Positions 30,142 to 31,018 of a DNA stretch of 31,018 nt are shown here, in pieces (the first letter of the stretch is position 1; the number at the start of each line of letters is the position of its first letter). The translations under genes were made by a program, and so were the position numbers. This DNA is from Euprymna scolopes (Eukaryota > Mollusca > Cephalopoda > Sepiida > Sepiolidae). The notes under the pieces are model-generated. The model was not told where the DNA came from. It saw only the letters and a program-made list of their open reading frames with translations, and ran no database searches. The DNA lies in assembly GCA_024364805.1 (NCBI GenBank), contig CM044499.1:81168336-81199353 (forward strand). Direction: 5' to 3'.

Positions 30142-30243
30142 GCGGTCTCATCTCACTAAGAAAATAAGGGGGAGGTTATACGTGGGATCTCAAGCTGTAG
30201 AGAAACAAACTTACTCGAAAATAAGGAGGATTTATGCCTGGGA

Positions 30244-31018
30244 TATCATCAAATCCATTCATTCACATTTTGTATATGTAATGTTTTAGATTTAGAAATG
30301 CATTGCTTACATTTTAAATATAGTAAAACAATTCTCGTTTCCTGTCTAGACATCTCTCTCTCTTTCTCTCAATCTCTCTCTGTGTTTGTGTGTGTGTGTG
30401 TGTCTCTCTCTCCCCCTCTCTCTCTCTTCGTCTTCCTTACTCTAAAGAGAAATATTGTTACTAATATAAAAAAGAATATGGCGTTTGGCTTTGTTTTTTT
30501 GTAAAAACATTGATCGCTTAATATTTTTAAGCATATGTTTTTTTTACTTCACATTTTTGGCTTGTTATTTTTCGTTTAACTATCGCATCTAATTATTTTT
30601 AACCTGCTAATAACTTTGGTAGCGTTTTCATAACGTGTAAGTTAAGATTTTAATTTGTATGATAGTCACATATTTTACCGATAACAATCTCTAATGTTTT
30701 TATATACAGGCCGCCATTTTACAGCTTGCTGACGTCAAGATCACGTGACATGAGTCAGCATTTTTTGAAATACTTATATCATTAAAAATTGATTTAAAAT
30801 GATAAGATTTATGTAATGTTTAACGTTAAAATGTCACTTTTTTGGCCCCCTCCCCCGCCCTGCAGAAAAACGCTCAGCTGACGACACACTTAGAGTGGAT
30901 CGTTTGGAACAAAAATTTGATATTTGTCCTCTGGAGGGTCGGGCTTTAATGTAATACCAAATTTGTGTAATTTTGTTCTGTCTGTCGAAAGTTTATAGCA
31001 GACATACAAACATACATA
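30244..31018. other. Unassigned DNA with a CT/TG microsatellite
   Basis: A (CT)n-(TG)n-(CT)n stretch occupies about 30349-30430. The 68-codon frame across it is compositional. Elsewhere there are T-rich runs and, at 30711-30757, a cluster of short motifs listed separately. No gene was recognised. Confidence 0.6.
30711..30757 (+). promoter_or_regulatory. Cluster of palindromic transcription-factor-like motifs
   Basis: Within 50 bp are GCCGCCATTTT (YY1-like), TGACGTCA (CRE, 30730-30737), TCACGTGA (E-box, 30741-30748) and TGAGTCA (AP-1/TRE, 30751-30757). The motifs are exact as strings. No transcript start or gene is visible nearby, so function is a guess. Confidence 0.3.

Larger units (their letters stand above)
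29677..30243 (+). repeat. Duplicated 250-280-bp repeat carrying U2-like segments
   Basis: Two diverged copies share, in order, AATAATAATG, an ATATGACATCTT-like word, CGATAAATATA, a T-rich run, a U2 snRNA-like segment, CTCATCTC, CACTAAGAAAATAAGG and the GAGAAACAAACGTCACT unit. Landmarks lie 244-279 bp apart. The beginning also resembles 7160-7190. Confidence 0.7.

Overview
This is a eukaryotic, AT-rich, non-coding window made almost entirely of decayed mobile elements and tandem repeats. I find no host protein-coding gene, no functional rRNA or tRNA gene and no CRISPR array. Ty3/gypsy and jockey-like elements, (CATA)n microsatellites, tRNA-derived repeats and GC-rich CTAG hairpin repeats suggest a marine invertebrate genome, possibly a mollusc such as a cephalopod. 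That assignment is a low-confidence impression.

Layout. 1-916: no recognised gene. 970-5473: a Ty3/gypsy retrotransposon with both LTRs, a 5-bp target duplication, a tRNA-Ser-type primer site and a polypurine tract. It sits inside a dispersed repeat, and an uninterrupted copy of that repeat lies at about 5951-6036. 5500-8190: AT-rich DNA with a ~370-bp foldback element and small palindromes. 8195-8860: two jockey-like LINE scraps. 9062-9210: a 20-bp tandem repeat abutting a perfect 52-bp palindrome. 10015-12989: two jockey-like LINE fragments in opposite orientation, the right one carrying a 280-bp SINE-like insertion. 12990-14190: a gypsy integrase remnant split by a 749-bp solo LTR. 14193-16205: a composite repeat with tRNA-like segments and a Helitron/Helentron-like terminus, interrupted by a 933-base assembly gap. 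16205-20330: gag and pol remnants of at least two more gypsy elements plus an LTR-like block. 20480-21262: a LINE reverse-transcriptase fragment. 22574-25896: a young gypsy locus with near-identical end repeats and fragments of opposite orientation. 26290-29612: an island of six adjacent tandem arrays (periods about 54, 160, 78, 58, 39 and 52-54 bp). 29640-31018: duplicated repeats with U2 snRNA-like segments, a CT/TG microsatellite and unremarkable DNA.

Nothing here works as an operon or pathway. The relationships are of insertion order: LINEs and gypsy elements, then a solo LTR, a SINE-like retroposon and CTAG-hairpin elements inserted into them. The most unusual signals are the CTAG-hairpin termini, seen both as single ends and as a tandem satellite; the U2-like segments; the tRNA-like modules beside the gap; and the perfect palindrome at 9159-9210.
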